From assembly GCF_015708085.1 (NCBI RefSeq), contig NZ_JADNYM010000002.1, positions 62,001-126,000 on the forward strand: 64,000 bases of DNA, written 5' to 3'. The notes under the pieces were generated by a model that had not been told where the DNA came from, made no database searches, and saw only the letters and a program-made list of their open reading frames with translations. The stretch comes from Arthrobacter terrae. Lineage in GTDB: Bacteria; Actinomycetota; Actinomycetes; Actinomycetales; Micrococcaceae. Made by a program: the position numbers and the translations under genes. This document shows, one piece after another, positions 1 through 8,658 of the stretch; position 1 is the stretch's first letter, and each line of letters begins with the position of its first letter.

Positions 1-1
1 C

Positions 2-127
2 ATTACCCGGCTGCTCTTTGGCACCATCAATTCCATTGTGGAATGGTACAAACCGGGCGGTTCACTGACCACAGAACGCCTGGCCAACGACGTCATCGCC
101 ATGGTGTTCGGCGGCCTGCACCGCTGA
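2..127 (+). CDS. TetR/AcrR family regulator, C-terminal fragment (truncated by window edge)
   Basis: The frame is open from the left edge to TGA at 125-127 and encodes the last 41 residues of a protein. The helical tail, with an FGTINSIVEWY stretch, a GGSLTTERLA segment and a terminal MVFGGLHR, is typical of the ligand-binding domain end of TetR regulators of the KstR/FadR type that sense acyl-CoAs. The DNA-binding domain lies outside the window, so ligand and operator cannot be read. It converges on the ketosynthase gene 42 bp away and may regulate that gene and the ligase or the phenylacetate genes. TetR family is fairly sure; the target is inference. Confidence 0.7.
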   Translation: MTRLLFGTINSIVEWYKPGGSLTTERLANDVIAMVFGGLHR

Positions 128-169
128 GGCAGCTGCAGCTGCAGTGCCCGGCCGGGAAGGATGCATCGC

Positions 170-1447
170 TCAGACCTTGCCGAACACCACAACGGCGTTT
201 TGGCCGCCGAACCCAAAAGCATTCGTCATAGCCGTCTGCACGGGAACCGTCCGGGCCGCATTGGGCACATAGTCCAGATCGCACTCGGGATCCGGCGTGC
301 GGTAGTTGATCGTCGGAGGGATCACGCCGTCAGTCAACACCCTGGCGCAGACCAGCCCCGCCAGCGCACCGGCGGCTCCGATCAGATGACCGGTCATGGA
401 CTTTGGCGCTGACACGGCCACGGTGTCCGCAGCGGGGCCAAAAACCTGCCGGATGGCGGCCGTTTCGGTCCGGTCGTTGGCCTTCGTGGACGTGCCATGG
501 GCACAAATATAGTCAATGTCCGCCGGCTCCAGCCCGGCGTTGCGCAACCCGCGGCGGATCGCCTCGGCCGCGTACTTCCCGCTGGGTTCCGGTGCCACCG
601 TGTGAAAGGCATCGGAGGTCAGTGCGCCGCCCCTGACCTCCGCATAGACACGGGCTCCACGGGCGCGCGCCGTCGGGAGCCGTTCGAGCACAAAGACCAC
701 GGCTCCCTCGCCAAAGACAAACCCGTCCCGGTCCGCGTCAAAGGGACGGGACGCCTCGGCGGGGTTGTCATTGTGTGTCGAAAGGGCGCGCATGGCGCTG
801 AGACCGCCAAACATCACCGGCGTGATCGCGGCATCGGCCCCGCCGGCAATGACATAGTCAGCGTCGCCGGCCAGCAGCGAACGCCGGGCTTCGAGCAGCG
901 CATAGGCGCCGCTTGCGCAGGCCAGTGCGCTGGCATTGACGGGACCATGCACGCTCAGGCTAATGGCGACCTCGCAGGCCGGCATGTTCGTTAGCGATGC
1001 GGCCACGAAGTTCGCACTGATCCGGCGCAGCCCCTGTTCGGACTGGATCTTGGTGGCGTCCTCGATCTCCGTGAAGCCGGAAACCGCACAGTTTATGAAT
1101 ACTGCCGCTTCCAGTTCGGAAAGATCGGACGGCAGCCCGGCATCGGCGACGGCCTCGTGAGCAGCCGTCACCGCCATCTGTGAGGTCCGGGAGGAGCGTT
1201 TACGGGCTTTGAACGACATCTGCCCGGTAGGTTCGAAGTCCTTGACCTCCCCGGCTATCCGGGTAGGAAAGTCCGCAGCGTCAAAGAGGGTAATGGGCCC
1301 CACCCCGCTTCTGCCCTCGATCAACGCGTCCCACGTCTGCCCCGCCGTCTTACCGACCGGGGTAACGGCGCCCAGACCGGTGATAACTATCCTGTCCCGG
1401 TCCGGGTCCTGAGCTGATTCCCCGGCCAAGGTACCGGCCGGACTCAT
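170..1447 (-). CDS. beta-ketoacyl-ACP synthase family protein (FabF-like condensing enzyme)
   Basis: A 425-residue KAS II-type thiolase-fold condensing enzyme, expected to catalyse decarboxylative Claisen condensation of an acyl-thioester with malonyl-ACP. The catalytic set is complete: Cys177 in LACASG, His317 in CAHGTSTKAND, Lys349 and His354 in SMTGHLIGAAGA, and a C-terminal NAFGFGGQNA loop. The start overlaps the stop of the upstream ligase gene by 4 nt (ATGA), so the two are translationally coupled. No ACP, malonyltransferase or ketoreductase gene is next to it, so it is not part of a standard fatty acid synthase cluster. A housekeeping fabF cannot be excluded, but the ligase partner and the neighbouring PaaZ suggest a specialised role. 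Confidence 0.85.
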   Translation of the reverse strand: MSPAGTLAGESAQDPDRDRIVITGLGAVTPVGKTAGQTWDALIEGRSGVGPITLFDAADFPTRIAGEVKDFEPTGQMSFKARKRSSRTSQMAVTAAHEAVADAGLPSDLSELEAAVFINCAVSGFTEIEDATKIQSEQGLRRISANFVAASLTNMPACEVAISLSVHGPVNASALACASGAYALLEARRSLLAGDADYVIAGGADAAITPVMFGGLSAMRALSTHNDNPAEASRPFDADRDGFVFGEGAVVFVLERLPTARARGARVYAEVRGGALTSDAFHTVAPEPSGKYAAEAIRRGLRNAGLEPADIDYICAHGTSTKANDRTETAAIRQVFGPAADTVAVSAPKSMTGHLIGAAGALAGLVCARVLTDGVIPPTINYRTPDPECDLDYVPNAARTVPVQTAMTNAFGFGGQNAVVVFGKV

Positions 1448-3228
1448 TTGGCGGCTCCATCGCCGGCGACCGCCGGCTCGGGAGCCCTGCCTGGCTCCGC
1501 GGCTCCGTCGCCGGGGCTGCCCCCGGCCGTAGGCGAGACCAGTAGTCCGGCGCCGTCGTCCGCGATAGCCTGCTCGGCAACTTTGAAATGCATCTTTTTT
1601 CCGGTGGCCGTCAGCGGCAGGTCCGGCACAAAACGGTACGCCCGCGGCCGCTTGAAATTGGACAGCAGCGGATGTTCAAAGCAGTGCCGGTCCAGCTCAT
1701 CGACGGACACGTCGCCGTGCGTAATCACATATGCCACCACCTTCTGGCCCCAGTGCGGATCGGGAAGTCCGACGACCACGGCGTCGCTGACACCGGGGTA
1801 CTCGCCGAGCACCTCCTCCACCTGAACCGGATGAATATTCTCCCCACCGGAAATGATCATGTCGTCCTTGCGGCCCACAATAGTCACAAACCCGTCCTCA
1901 TCCCAGCTGGCCAGATCCCCCGGATACAGCCAACCTTGGTGGAATTTTTCTTCTTCCTTCTGAGGCAGGTTGAAGTAGGAAAAGCCGGATTTTGGTGAGC
2001 GCATAATGATCTCACCCACCTCCTGGCCGTCCCGGGCGGCGAGCTCGTCCGGGTTTGCCGCACGGTGCTCGTAAAGCCGGACGACGGCGACGTCATCATC
2101 CGTGCACGCGCGCCCTGCCGTCCCGGCGTGCGCGGGAAGGTCCTCCGGGCGCAGAAAGGTGTTCCAGAACGCCTCCGTCGTGCCATAGCCATTGAAGATG
2201 CGTGCTGTCAGGACCTGCTGATAGCGCAGAGCAGCCGTCCGGCTCAGCGGAGCTCCCATGGTGACGATCCCGCGCAACCCGGAAAGGTCCCGCGGGCTGC
2301 GGTCCTGCTCATCGGCGAGCATGCCGAGCGTGACGGGCGCGCCGATCAGGAAAGTGATCCCGTATTTCTCCACCCAGTCCAGCACTGTTGCTGCGTTGAA
2401 GGCCCGAAGCGGGACCACCGAGCCACCGACGTAAAACACCGGGTTGGGTCCGCCCGAGTAGAGACCACCGCGGTGGAACCAGGGCGTCATATTGAGCGTG
2501 CGGTCATACGGCGTCAGCGGGAAATGCATGATCACGTCGTGTGCGCTCATCACCTCTACCAGTGACGGCAGCGGCACTCCCTTGGGCATTCCGGTGGTGC
2601 CGGAGGTGTACAACCTCGTGGTCTCCTCGTAGATCGAGAAGTCCTCCGGAATATGCAGAGCCTGTTCCGGGGCGGCCGCCAGCGCGGCGGCAAAGGAGCG
2701 GGCGACGACGGTGGTCGGCGCATCGCCGCCGGTCACATCGTTGCCGGTCGGGGCGGCCCCGTCGGAACGGGCGCTGCCGCCGTCGTCCGGACCGACGGCC
2801 AGCAGCGCAGGGGACAAGCCGGAAACCTGCACCGCCTGCCGCGCGCCGGATTCCTCCGACGCGCCGAAAATGAAGACCGCAGGTTCACTGTCGCTGAGAA
2901 TACGTGCCGTCTCGCCCGGCGCCAGGCGAAAGTTGATCGGCACGCCCACGGCACCCAAGCGCTGGGTGGCCAGATACAAAATGGCGAACTCGGGGCAGTT
3001 GGTCAGCTGGTAAACCACCCGGTCCCCGCGCCCCACACCGAGCTCCGCGAGCGCCGAAGCGGCCCGGGCTACATCGCCGTCGAGCTCCCGATAAGTCCAG
3101 GACCGGTCCGTTTCCGGATCCAGGATGGCCAGCTGAGCACTGTACCGGCTCACATTCCGGCGAAACCCGGCCTCGTAAGTGAAAGCATGCTCGAAGTATT
3201 CCCTGAATCGGCTGGCGTCGTAGCTCAT
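1444..3228 (-). CDS. class I adenylate-forming acyl-CoA ligase (AMP-binding protein)
   Basis: A 594-residue acid:CoA ligase that activates a carboxylic acid as acyl-AMP and transfers it to CoA. The P-loop YTSGTTGMPKG is at about 207-217, YGTTEA at 348-353, the YPGD aspartate at 438, the hinge GRKDD at 452-456 and the acylation lysine (TATGK) at about 544. An Ala/Gly/Pro-rich tail of about 40 residues follows and is probably disordered. The ATG at 3228 is chosen because GGAGGGG lies six bases upstream; the longer open frame to 3384 is low-complexity. It forms an overlapping pair with the ketosynthase. The substrate could be a fatty, aryl-acetic or cinnamic acid and cannot be read from sequence. 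It is not the small PaaK-type phenylacetate ligase. Confidence 0.85.
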   Translation of the reverse strand: MSYDASRFREYFEHAFTYEAGFRRNVSRYSAQLAILDPETDRSWTYRELDGDVARAASALAELGVGRGDRVVYQLTNCPEFAILYLATQRLGAVGVPINFRLAPGETARILSDSEPAVFIFGASEESGARQAVQVSGLSPALLAVGPDDGGSARSDGAAPTGNDVTGGDAPTTVVARSFAAALAAAPEQALHIPEDFSIYEETTRLYTSGTTGMPKGVPLPSLVEVMSAHDVIMHFPLTPYDRTLNMTPWFHRGGLYSGGPNPVFYVGGSVVPLRAFNAATVLDWVEKYGITFLIGAPVTLGMLADEQDRSPRDLSGLRGIVTMGAPLSRTAALRYQQVLTARIFNGYGTTEAFWNTFLRPEDLPAHAGTAGRACTDDDVAVVRLYEHRAANPDELAARDGQEVGEIIMRSPKSGFSYFNLPQKEEEKFHQGWLYPGDLASWDEDGFVTIVGRKDDMIISGGENIHPVQVEEVLGEYPGVSDAVVVGLPDPHWGQKVVAYVITHGDVSVDELDRHCFEHPLLSNFKRPRAYRFVPDLPLTATGKKMHFKVAEQAIADDGAGLLVSPTAGGSPGDGAAEPGRAPEPAVAGDGAAK

Positions 3229-3586
3229 TTGCCCCTCCACATCGGCTGAACGCGCTGCGGCCTGACGAGCAATGCCAGCAGCACCTGCACTTGTCTGTGA
3301 TTGTTGCACCGGTGACGCCAACGGCACAAACATTGCGGCCCCGGCAGCGCCCGTATGAAGCCGCATGCAGGGTGTCTCCGGCATGGCCGTCTGTCAGCTC
3401 GAGCGGTGCTTGAGCGTCGTTCGTCACGCTTGCTCGTTTGTCCCTCGACTCTGCAATTTGGTCCGGACTTTTGAGAGTCCGGCAGGGGGTTCGCCGACAA
3501 AACATCGGCGTGGTGATCTGCCCGGATGCCGTCAAGGTGGCCGGTCCCACGCGCTACCACCCCTGCGGCTCGTCAGGCTCCCGGGG
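3229..3586. other. intergenic region between paaZ and the acyl-CoA ligase
   Basis: This 358 bp stretch has no credible gene. It should hold the ligase/ketosynthase promoter on the minus strand. A 7 bp inverted repeat (CCGGACT/AGTCCGG) lies at about 3463-3482 without a U-tract, so it may be an operator or a weak paaZ terminator. I do not see the GAACG-N2-CGGTCGGTA element found before paaZ and the thiolase gene. Confidence 0.5.
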
Positions 3587-5698
3587 CTATTCCTTCGCCA
3601 CCAGGGTCAGTACGTCGTACGTCGCCACAACCTCATCGTTCTGGTTGTGCAGGATCGCATCCCACCGGACCTCGCCATACGCATCCGTTTCGCGGGGGGT
3701 GATCTGCTTGGCGGTCAGTGTGACACGGAAGGAATCCCCCGCCGCCACCGGGGTGATGAACCGCAGGTTGTCCAGTCCGTAGTTCGCCAGCACGGGTCCC
3801 GGTTCGGGATCCACGAACAGGCCCGCGGCCCAGGAGAGAAGCAGGTAGCCGTGCGCCACGATGCCGGGGAAAAACGGGTTGGCGGCGGCCGCCTCGTGGT
3901 TTGTGTGGGCGTAGAAGGTGTCGCCGGTGCTGGTCGCGAAGGCGCTGACGTCCTTGAGGGACACCTGCCGGAGCCCCGAGGCGAAGGCATCGCCGATCCG
4001 CAGCTCCGCCAGTGACTTGCGGAACGGATGGCCGTCCCCGGCGCCAAATCTCCGGTCCGCTCCGGTGTGCCAGACGCCGGTGATGGCCGTGAGCATGTTG
4101 GGAGAGCCCTGCACCGCGGTGCGCTGCATGTGGTGGTGGACGGAGCGGATACCGCCTAGCTCCTCGCCGCCGCCGGCCCGGCCAGGTCCGCCGTGCACCA
4201 GGTGCGGCACCGGTGAGCCGTGCCCGGTGGAACTGCGGGCGTCCTCCCGGTTCAGCACCAGCACGCGTCCGTGATGGGCCGCGATCCCGGTGATCACCTG
4301 CTGCGCAACAGCGGGGTCGTTGGTGCAGACGGTAGCCACCAGCGAGCCGCCGCCGAGGGCCGCCAACCGCACGGCTTCACTGACATCCCCGTCCGTCGTC
4401 GGATAGCCGAGCACGGAAGCCACCGGGCCGAATGCCTCCACGGAATGCAGTTCCGGCGTCCGCGGGTTGTCCCAGTCCAGCAGTACCGGAGACATGAACG
4501 CGCCGTCCCCGGACGGGCCAACACTGCCGTCGGCGCCGGTGACCTCGGGTGCGGACAGGCTGCCGAAGGCCAGCGTGCCACCGGCGGTCTGTAGGCTCCG
4601 AACGGCGGAGCGGACTTCAGCGAGCTGGTCCAGGGATGCGAGCGGACCCATGGTGACGCCGTCGGCCCGCGGATCGCCAACGACGACACGCTCCCGGAGC
4701 GCGGAGCCGATGGCATGTACTACCTCTGTGCGCCATTCCTCCGGCACGATCACGCGCCGGATGCTGGTGCATTTCTGCCCGGTCTTGGACGTCATTTCGG
4801 TGACTACGGAGTCAACAAACGCAGCAAACTCCGGCGTTCCCGGAACCGCATCGGGTCCCAGGATGGCAGCGTTGAGCGAATCCGTTTCGGAAGTGAAGCG
4901 CACTCCTGCGGACACGACGTTGGGGTGGCTCTTGAGCATCCTGGCGGTCCCGGCCGACCCGGTGAACGCCACCAGATCGCGGTAGTCGAGTTCATCAAGG
5001 AGATTCCGCGCCGAGCCGGAGATCAATTGCAGGGAGCCCGGGGGCAAAATCTTGGAACCAACGATCAGCCGCACCATCGCCGCGGCCACATAGCCGGTGG
5101 GCGTGGCGGGTTTGACGATGCTGGGCACGCCGGCAAGGAACGCCGGCGCGAGCTTCTCGAGCATGCCCCAGACGGGAAAGTTGAACGCGTTGATCTGCAC
5201 GGCCACGCCCGGGATACGCGTGTAGATGTGCTCACCGATGAACGAGCCGTCACGGGACAGCGCTTCGGCAGGCCCGTCGATGACTACCTGGGCGTTGGGC
5301 AGGTCACGCCGGCCCTTGGAACCGAAGGTGAAAAGGACGCCGATGCCGCCGTCAATGTCCACCTTGCAATCATTCACGGTGGCCCCGCTGCGGGCGGAAA
5401 CCGCGTAAAGCTCGTCCCGGTGGCCGTTGAGGTACTGTGCCAGTTCCTTCAGTTTCAACGCACGTTGGTGGAAGGTCAGCCGTCCCAACTCACGCTGTCC
5501 AACTCTCCGGCCATGGGCGACGACGGCGGCCAGGTCCAGCCCGTCGGCGCTCACCGCGGCCACCGGATCACCGGTGCTCGCGTCACGGATCGCGGTACCC
5601 GGACCATCAGCACTGTCCGGTGTCCACCAAGCGTCCAGAACGTAACTGGGGACCGTTTCCACGGCGTATCCGGTGAAATCAGGGGCGGTGGTTGTCAT
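3587..5698 (-). CDS. paaZ: bifunctional oxepin-CoA hydrolase / 3-oxo-5,6-dehydrosuberyl-CoA semialdehyde dehydrogenase PaaZ
   Basis: A 703-residue PaaZ, close to the family's usual length of about 680. It opens the oxepin-CoA ring and oxidises the resulting aldehyde in aerobic phenylacetate catabolism. The N-terminal aldehyde dehydrogenase domain (about 1-525) carries Glu271 in TSETDSLN and nucleophile Cys310 in GQKCTSIRR. The C-terminal MaoC-like hydratase (about 540-700) carries Asp593 and His598 in GDTFYAH with the D-x4-H spacing of the E. coli enzyme. Both activities look intact, so a dehydrogenase-only variant is unlikely. The ATG at 5698 follows AAGGAAC; the longer frame upstream runs into promoter DNA. 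An operator-like element shared with the thiolase operon lies about 105 bp upstream. paaABCDE and paaK are not in the window. Confidence 0.93.
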   Translation of the reverse strand: MTTTAPDFTGYAVETVPSYVLDAWWTPDSADGPGTAIRDASTGDPVAAVSADGLDLAAVVAHGRRVGQRELGRLTFHQRALKLKELAQYLNGHRDELYAVSARSGATVNDCKVDIDGGIGVLFTFGSKGRRDLPNAQVVIDGPAEALSRDGSFIGEHIYTRIPGVAVQINAFNFPVWGMLEKLAPAFLAGVPSIVKPATPTGYVAAAMVRLIVGSKILPPGSLQLISGSARNLLDELDYRDLVAFTGSAGTARMLKSHPNVVSAGVRFTSETDSLNAAILGPDAVPGTPEFAAFVDSVVTEMTSKTGQKCTSIRRVIVPEEWRTEVVHAIGSALRERVVVGDPRADGVTMGPLASLDQLAEVRSAVRSLQTAGGTLAFGSLSAPEVTGADGSVGPSGDGAFMSPVLLDWDNPRTPELHSVEAFGPVASVLGYPTTDGDVSEAVRLAALGGGSLVATVCTNDPAVAQQVITGIAAHHGRVLVLNREDARSSTGHGSPVPHLVHGGPGRAGGGEELGGIRSVHHHMQRTAVQGSPNMLTAITGVWHTGADRRFGAGDGHPFRKSLAELRIGDAFASGLRQVSLKDVSAFATSTGDTFYAHTNHEAAAANPFFPGIVAHGYLLLSWAAGLFVDPEPGPVLANYGLDNLRFITPVAAGDSFRVTLTAKQITPRETDAYGEVRWDAILHNQNDEVVATYDVLTLVAKE

Positions 5699-5803
5699 CG
5701 TCGACAGTTCCTTTCGATATGTACTCGCGGCGGCATACACTCCCGGATCAACCTGCCTTAGGGGTGCACTCGCGATCGGTCCAAACCACTCGCGGCACCG
5801 ATA

Positions 5804-5825
5804 TACCGACCGGGCGTTCAGTAAT
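5804..5825. promoter_or_regulatory. candidate PaaR/TetR-type operator upstream of paaZ
   Basis: On the paaZ strand this reads GAACGCCCGGTCGGTA, preceded by ATTACT. The same 16-mer with two central changes lies before the thiolase operon at 11824. It overlaps a TATAT -10-like sequence, as expected for a repressor site. It resembles my recollection of the corynebacterial PaaR consensus (ACCG-N2-CG-N2-CGGT core). The regulator assignment is inference. Confidence 0.55.
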
Positions 5826-5899
5826 GTGCCCAGACTACATGACAGACCCCGGCTCCGGCGGAACGGAGCCCCCGCAAAGCCGATCACGGGCCTGCGTAG

Positions 5900-5905
5900 G
5901 ATACT
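5900..5905 (+). promoter_or_regulatory. -10 element, leaderless proline iminopeptidase transcript
   Basis: GATACT stands exactly 6 nt before the ATG at 5912, and there is no Shine-Dalgarno sequence in between. This spacing puts the transcription start at or next to the start codon. Confidence 0.5.
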
Positions 5906-5911
5906 GGTGTC

Positions 5912-6925
5912 ATGACCGATCGCTATCCAGCTCTGGAGCCCTATGGCTCGGGCTTTCTGGAAGTCGGCGATGCAAACACGCTCTATTGGGAGACATCCGG
6001 AAACCCGGACGGCCTGCCGGCCGTATATCTGCACGGCGGACCGGGCGGCGGCAGCTCGGCCGGTGCGCGCCGGTACTTCGATCCGCGGGCTTACCGTATT
6101 GTCCTATTCGACCAACGTGGCTGTGGGCGCAGCCGTCCACAGGCCGGGAACCCCGATGTGGATCTCACAACCAACACGACCACCGCCCTGGTCGACGACA
6201 TCGAGGCCCTGCGCAAGCACCTGGGGATCGACCGCTGGGTAGTCTACGGCGTCTCGTGGGGCGTGACCTTGGGGCTGGTCTATGCGCAGGCCCACCCGGA
6301 ACGGGTCCTCGCCATGGTGCTCGGTGCCGTGACGTCCGGCAGCCGGCGGGAAACGGACTGGATCACCCGCGACATTGGCCGCGTGTTCCCCCGCGAGTGG
6401 CAGGCTTTCACCGATGCGGTGCCGGCGGTCGAGCGCAACGGCGATCTCAGCGCCGCCTATGCCAGGCTTTTGGCCGATCCGGACCCTGCAGTCCGGACGG
6501 CGGCGGCCAAGGCCTGGTGCGCTTGGGAAGATACGCACGTCTCCCTGATGCCCGGGTGGCAACCGAACCCTCGCTACGCGGACCCTTCCTTCCAAAGCGT
6601 TTTCGCCCGCTTAGTTACCCATTACTGGAGCCATGGCTGCTTTCTGATCGACGGCCAGGTGGTGGCCGGGATGCCGCTTTTGGCCGGCATTCCCGCTGTA
6701 TTGATCCACGGGCGCTACGATGTCTCCGGACCGGCCGATGTCGCGTGGCGGCTGCACCGGCTATGGCCCGGCAGCCGCTTGGAGCTGCTCGATGATGCCG
6801 GCCACGGCGGCGGCTCCTTTGCCCAGCGGATCACGGCCGCGCTCGACGGCTTCCGTAGACAACAACCCAAGATAAGTGGCCGGCGGCCACCAACCAGAAC
6901 CCAGCAGGAGCTGACGAATGACTGA
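5912..6925 (+). CDS. pip: proline iminopeptidase (alpha/beta-hydrolase, peptidase S33)
   Basis: A 337-residue alpha/beta-hydrolase predicted to release N-terminal proline from peptides in the cytoplasm. HGGPGGG at 41-47 forms the oxyanion hole, DQRGCGRS is at 67-74, the nucleophile elbow GVSWG puts Ser115 in the catalytic position (the family usually has GGSWG), and Asp270 (GRYD) and His298 (DAGHGG) complete the triad. The terminal 20 residues are a basic extension. Its end overlaps the next gene by 8 nt, so the thioesterase is co-transcribed. Placement among phenylacetate genes may be incidental. Confidence 0.9.
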   Translation: MTDRYPALEPYGSGFLEVGDANTLYWETSGNPDGLPAVYLHGGPGGGSSAGARRYFDPRAYRIVLFDQRGCGRSRPQAGNPDVDLTTNTTTALVDDIEALRKHLGIDRWVVYGVSWGVTLGLVYAQAHPERVLAMVLGAVTSGSRRETDWITRDIGRVFPREWQAFTDAVPAVERNGDLSAAYARLLADPDPAVRTAAAKAWCAWEDTHVSLMPGWQPNPRYADPSFQSVFARLVTHYWSHGCFLIDGQVVAGMPLLAGIPAVLIHGRYDVSGPADVAWRLHRLWPGSRLELLDDAGHGGGSFAQRITAALDGFRRQQPKISGRRPPTRTQQELTND

Positions 6926-7391
6926 CAACGAGACCACATCCCCCAGCAGGGCCACCGGCGCGTCCGAAGCCGGATCCGCCGTACCGGACACGGACCAACT
7001 GTGGCAGATCGTGCTCGGCGAGCTGGACCAGAGGATGGGTGTCGTCATCCTGGAACAATCCGCGCAGCGGGTCGTCGCAACGATGCCGGTGGAGGGAAAC
7101 AGACAGTCCTTCGGCATGCTGCACGGCGGCGCCTCGCTGGCGTTCGGTGAGGCCATCGGCTCCTGGGCCGCCGTCATCCATGCCAGCGCCACCGGCCGGA
7201 CCGCCGTCGGCGTCGATGTTTCGGCCACGCACCACCGGTCTGCCCGCAGCGGCCTGGTCACCGGCGTCGCTACAGCAATCCATCTGGGCCGGACCACGAC
7301 CAGCCATGAAGTGATCCTTTACGACGAGCAGGAGCGGCGCCTGTGCACGCTGCGGATCACGAATCTCATTTTGGACCGCCCGAATCCCTGA
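6918..7391 (+). CDS. hotdog-fold acyl-CoA thioesterase, YdiI/MenI-like (often annotated PaaI)
   Basis: A 157-residue hotdog thioesterase with a disordered N-terminal 25 residues. The catalytic helix reads FGMLHGGASLAFGEAIGS: the acid after HGG is Glu, as in the YdiI/MenI and 4-hydroxybenzoyl-CoA thioesterase clade, whereas PaaI uses Asp. The strands ATMPVEGN, VGVDVSATHHRSA and the end LCTLRITNLIL also follow the YdiI pattern. That makes it a plausible 1,4-dihydroxy-2-naphthoyl-CoA thioesterase for the menaquinone pathway; menB, menE and menA begin about 6.4 kb downstream. A general PaaI-type housekeeping role in phenylacetate catabolism is the alternative. AGGAG lies before the ATG, and the start overlaps pip by 8 nt. 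Confidence 0.8.
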   Translation: MTDNETTSPSRATGASEAGSAVPDTDQLWQIVLGELDQRMGVVILEQSAQRVVATMPVEGNRQSFGMLHGGASLAFGEAIGSWAAVIHASATGRTAVGVDVSATHHRSARSGLVTGVATAIHLGRTTTSHEVILYDEQERRLCTLRITNLILDRPNP

Positions 7392-7447
7392 ACCGCCCGA
7401 TTCCTTGACGGCGCGAATCCCTGAACCGGCCGACTGCCTGACGGCGC
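7382..7447. repeat. two imperfect 33 bp tandem copies after the thioesterase stop
   Basis: Two adjacent copies (7382-7414 and 7415-7447) both begin GAATCCCTGAACC and end TGACGGCGC. The first starts inside the thioesterase stop region, which suggests local tandem duplication. Confidence 0.7.
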
Positions 7448-7549
7448 CCCAGCGGCAACGAGGCTCAGCGCCCCTCGGCCAGGCGGCAGATTGCCCTATC
7501 AATCAAAAGGTTGATGGATACGAAAACCGGGCAGACTAAACTGAAAAAT

Positions 7550-8044
7550 ATGGAAACTTTGCTGAACGTACTGCATGTTGTCACCGCCGTTTTTCTGATC
7601 GGCCCGATGGCGATTCTGCCGATGTCCGCCATGCGAATGCTCCGCAACGGCCGCAAAAGTGAAGTTGCTTCGCTGGCAAAATCGACGAATATCTTCACGC
7701 TGCTGTCCCTGCTGGTAGTCGTCTTCGGTTTCGGCGTACTCGGGATGAGTGATCCGAAGTATCATCTGTCCGTCACCACCGGATGGGTCCTGATCTCGAT
7801 CATCGCCTACGTCGTGGCGCTGGCACTAAACCTTTTCGTCGTAGTGCCCGCTATGCGCAAGGCGGCCGACAGCCTCCAGGTCGTTGCCGCCGGTAATGTA
7901 TCCGCGGGCAACGAATTTGCACCGGATGGCGGGGAAACCGCACCCGTCCAGGCACGCACGGGATACCCGCAGATCGCGATCTCATCGGGGGTCGTCACAT
8001 TGCTGCTGGTGCTCGTCGTCGTGCTCATGGTCTGGAAGCCGTAG
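7550..8044 (+). CDS. DUF2269-like integral membrane protein
   Basis: About 164 residues with four hydrophobic segments: residues 3-25 (LLNVLHVVTAVFLIGPM), about 45-62, about 74-96 and the last 20. This is the DUF2269 arrangement. A polar loop rich in Ala, Gly and Glu precedes the last helix. The ATG at 7550 fits the family N-terminus METLLNVLH and has a TAAACT hexamer 7 nt upstream, suggesting a leaderless start. TTG/ATG at 7511/7514 would add 12-13 polar residues. Function is unknown; cytoplasmic membrane location is likely. Confidence 0.72.
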   Translation: METLLNVLHVVTAVFLIGPMAILPMSAMRMLRNGRKSEVASLAKSTNIFTLLSLLVVVFGFGVLGMSDPKYHLSVTTGWVLISIIAYVVALALNLFVVVPAMRKAADSLQVVAAGNVSAGNEFAPDGGETAPVQARTGYPQIAISSGVVTLLLVLVVVLMVWKP

Positions 8045-8052
8045 CCGCAGGC

Positions 8053-8652
8053 TCACGCACTGCTGCCGAATTTGAGTCTGTGGACCAGGCCGTTGCGCAC
8101 CGTGGGCCATTCGGTATCGATGATGGAAAACACCACAGTGTCCCGCAGTGACCCGTCGGCGAGCCGACTATGATTGCGCAGCACACCGTCCTGCTTGGCG
8201 CCGAGCCGGGCGATGGCTGCCCTCGACTGCTGGTTCATCCAGTGCGTGCGGAATTCCACGGCGATGCAGCCCTGGACATCGAAGGCATGGGAGAGCAGCA
8301 GCAGCTTGGACTCCGCGTTGGTGCCGGTCCCCTGCACACCAGCGGCATTCCAGGTGGAGCCGATCTCCAGGCGTCTGTTGGCCGCATCGATGTTCATGTA
8401 CGTGGTCATGCCGATAATCCTCCCGTCCGCGTTCCGGCGGGCCGTGAACGCAATCATCAGGCCCAGCTCCTGCAGCTCCAGCCGCCGCTCAATTTCCGCG
8501 CCCATTTCCTCCGGACGTGGTACGGAGGTATACCAAAGGTTCCATAGTTCGCCGTCTTGGACCGCGGCCACGAGGCCGTCGTGATGGTCTGTGGTCAGCG
8601 GCTCCAGAGTGACCAGCTCTCCGGCAAGAGTGAGCGGTTGTATCGGCATCAT
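8053..8652 (-). CDS. GNAT family N-acetyltransferase (RimJ/RimL type)
   Basis: A 199-residue GNAT enzyme that would transfer an acetyl group from acetyl-CoA to an amine. The N-terminal LxLEPLTxDH opening, the central strand IIGMTTYMNID and the acetyl-CoA-binding stretch WNAAGVQGTGTNAESKLLLLSHAFD are those of the RimJ/RimL branch; the following VEFRTHWMNQQSRAAIARLGAK also fits. The start is set at 8652 because a TATACT hexamer lies exactly 6 nt upstream; the alternative start seven codons earlier would fall inside the promoter. The substrate is unknown. It converges on the DUF2269 gene with an 8 bp gap. Confidence 0.85.
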   Translation of the reverse strand: MMPIQPLTLAGELVTLEPLTTDHHDGLVAAVQDGELWNLWYTSVPRPEEMGAEIERRLELQELGLMIAFTARRNADGRIIGMTTYMNIDAANRRLEIGSTWNAAGVQGTGTNAESKLLLLSHAFDVQGCIAVEFRTHWMNQQSRAAIARLGAKQDGVLRNHSRLADGSLRDTVVFSIIDTEWPTVRNGLVHRLKFGSSA

Positions 8653-8658
8653 TGGCCG

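Noticed and set aside
1351-1372. ACCGACCGGGGTAACG as a third PaaR-type site
   Set aside because: Inside the ketosynthase coding sequence and missing the CGTTC half; a chance match.
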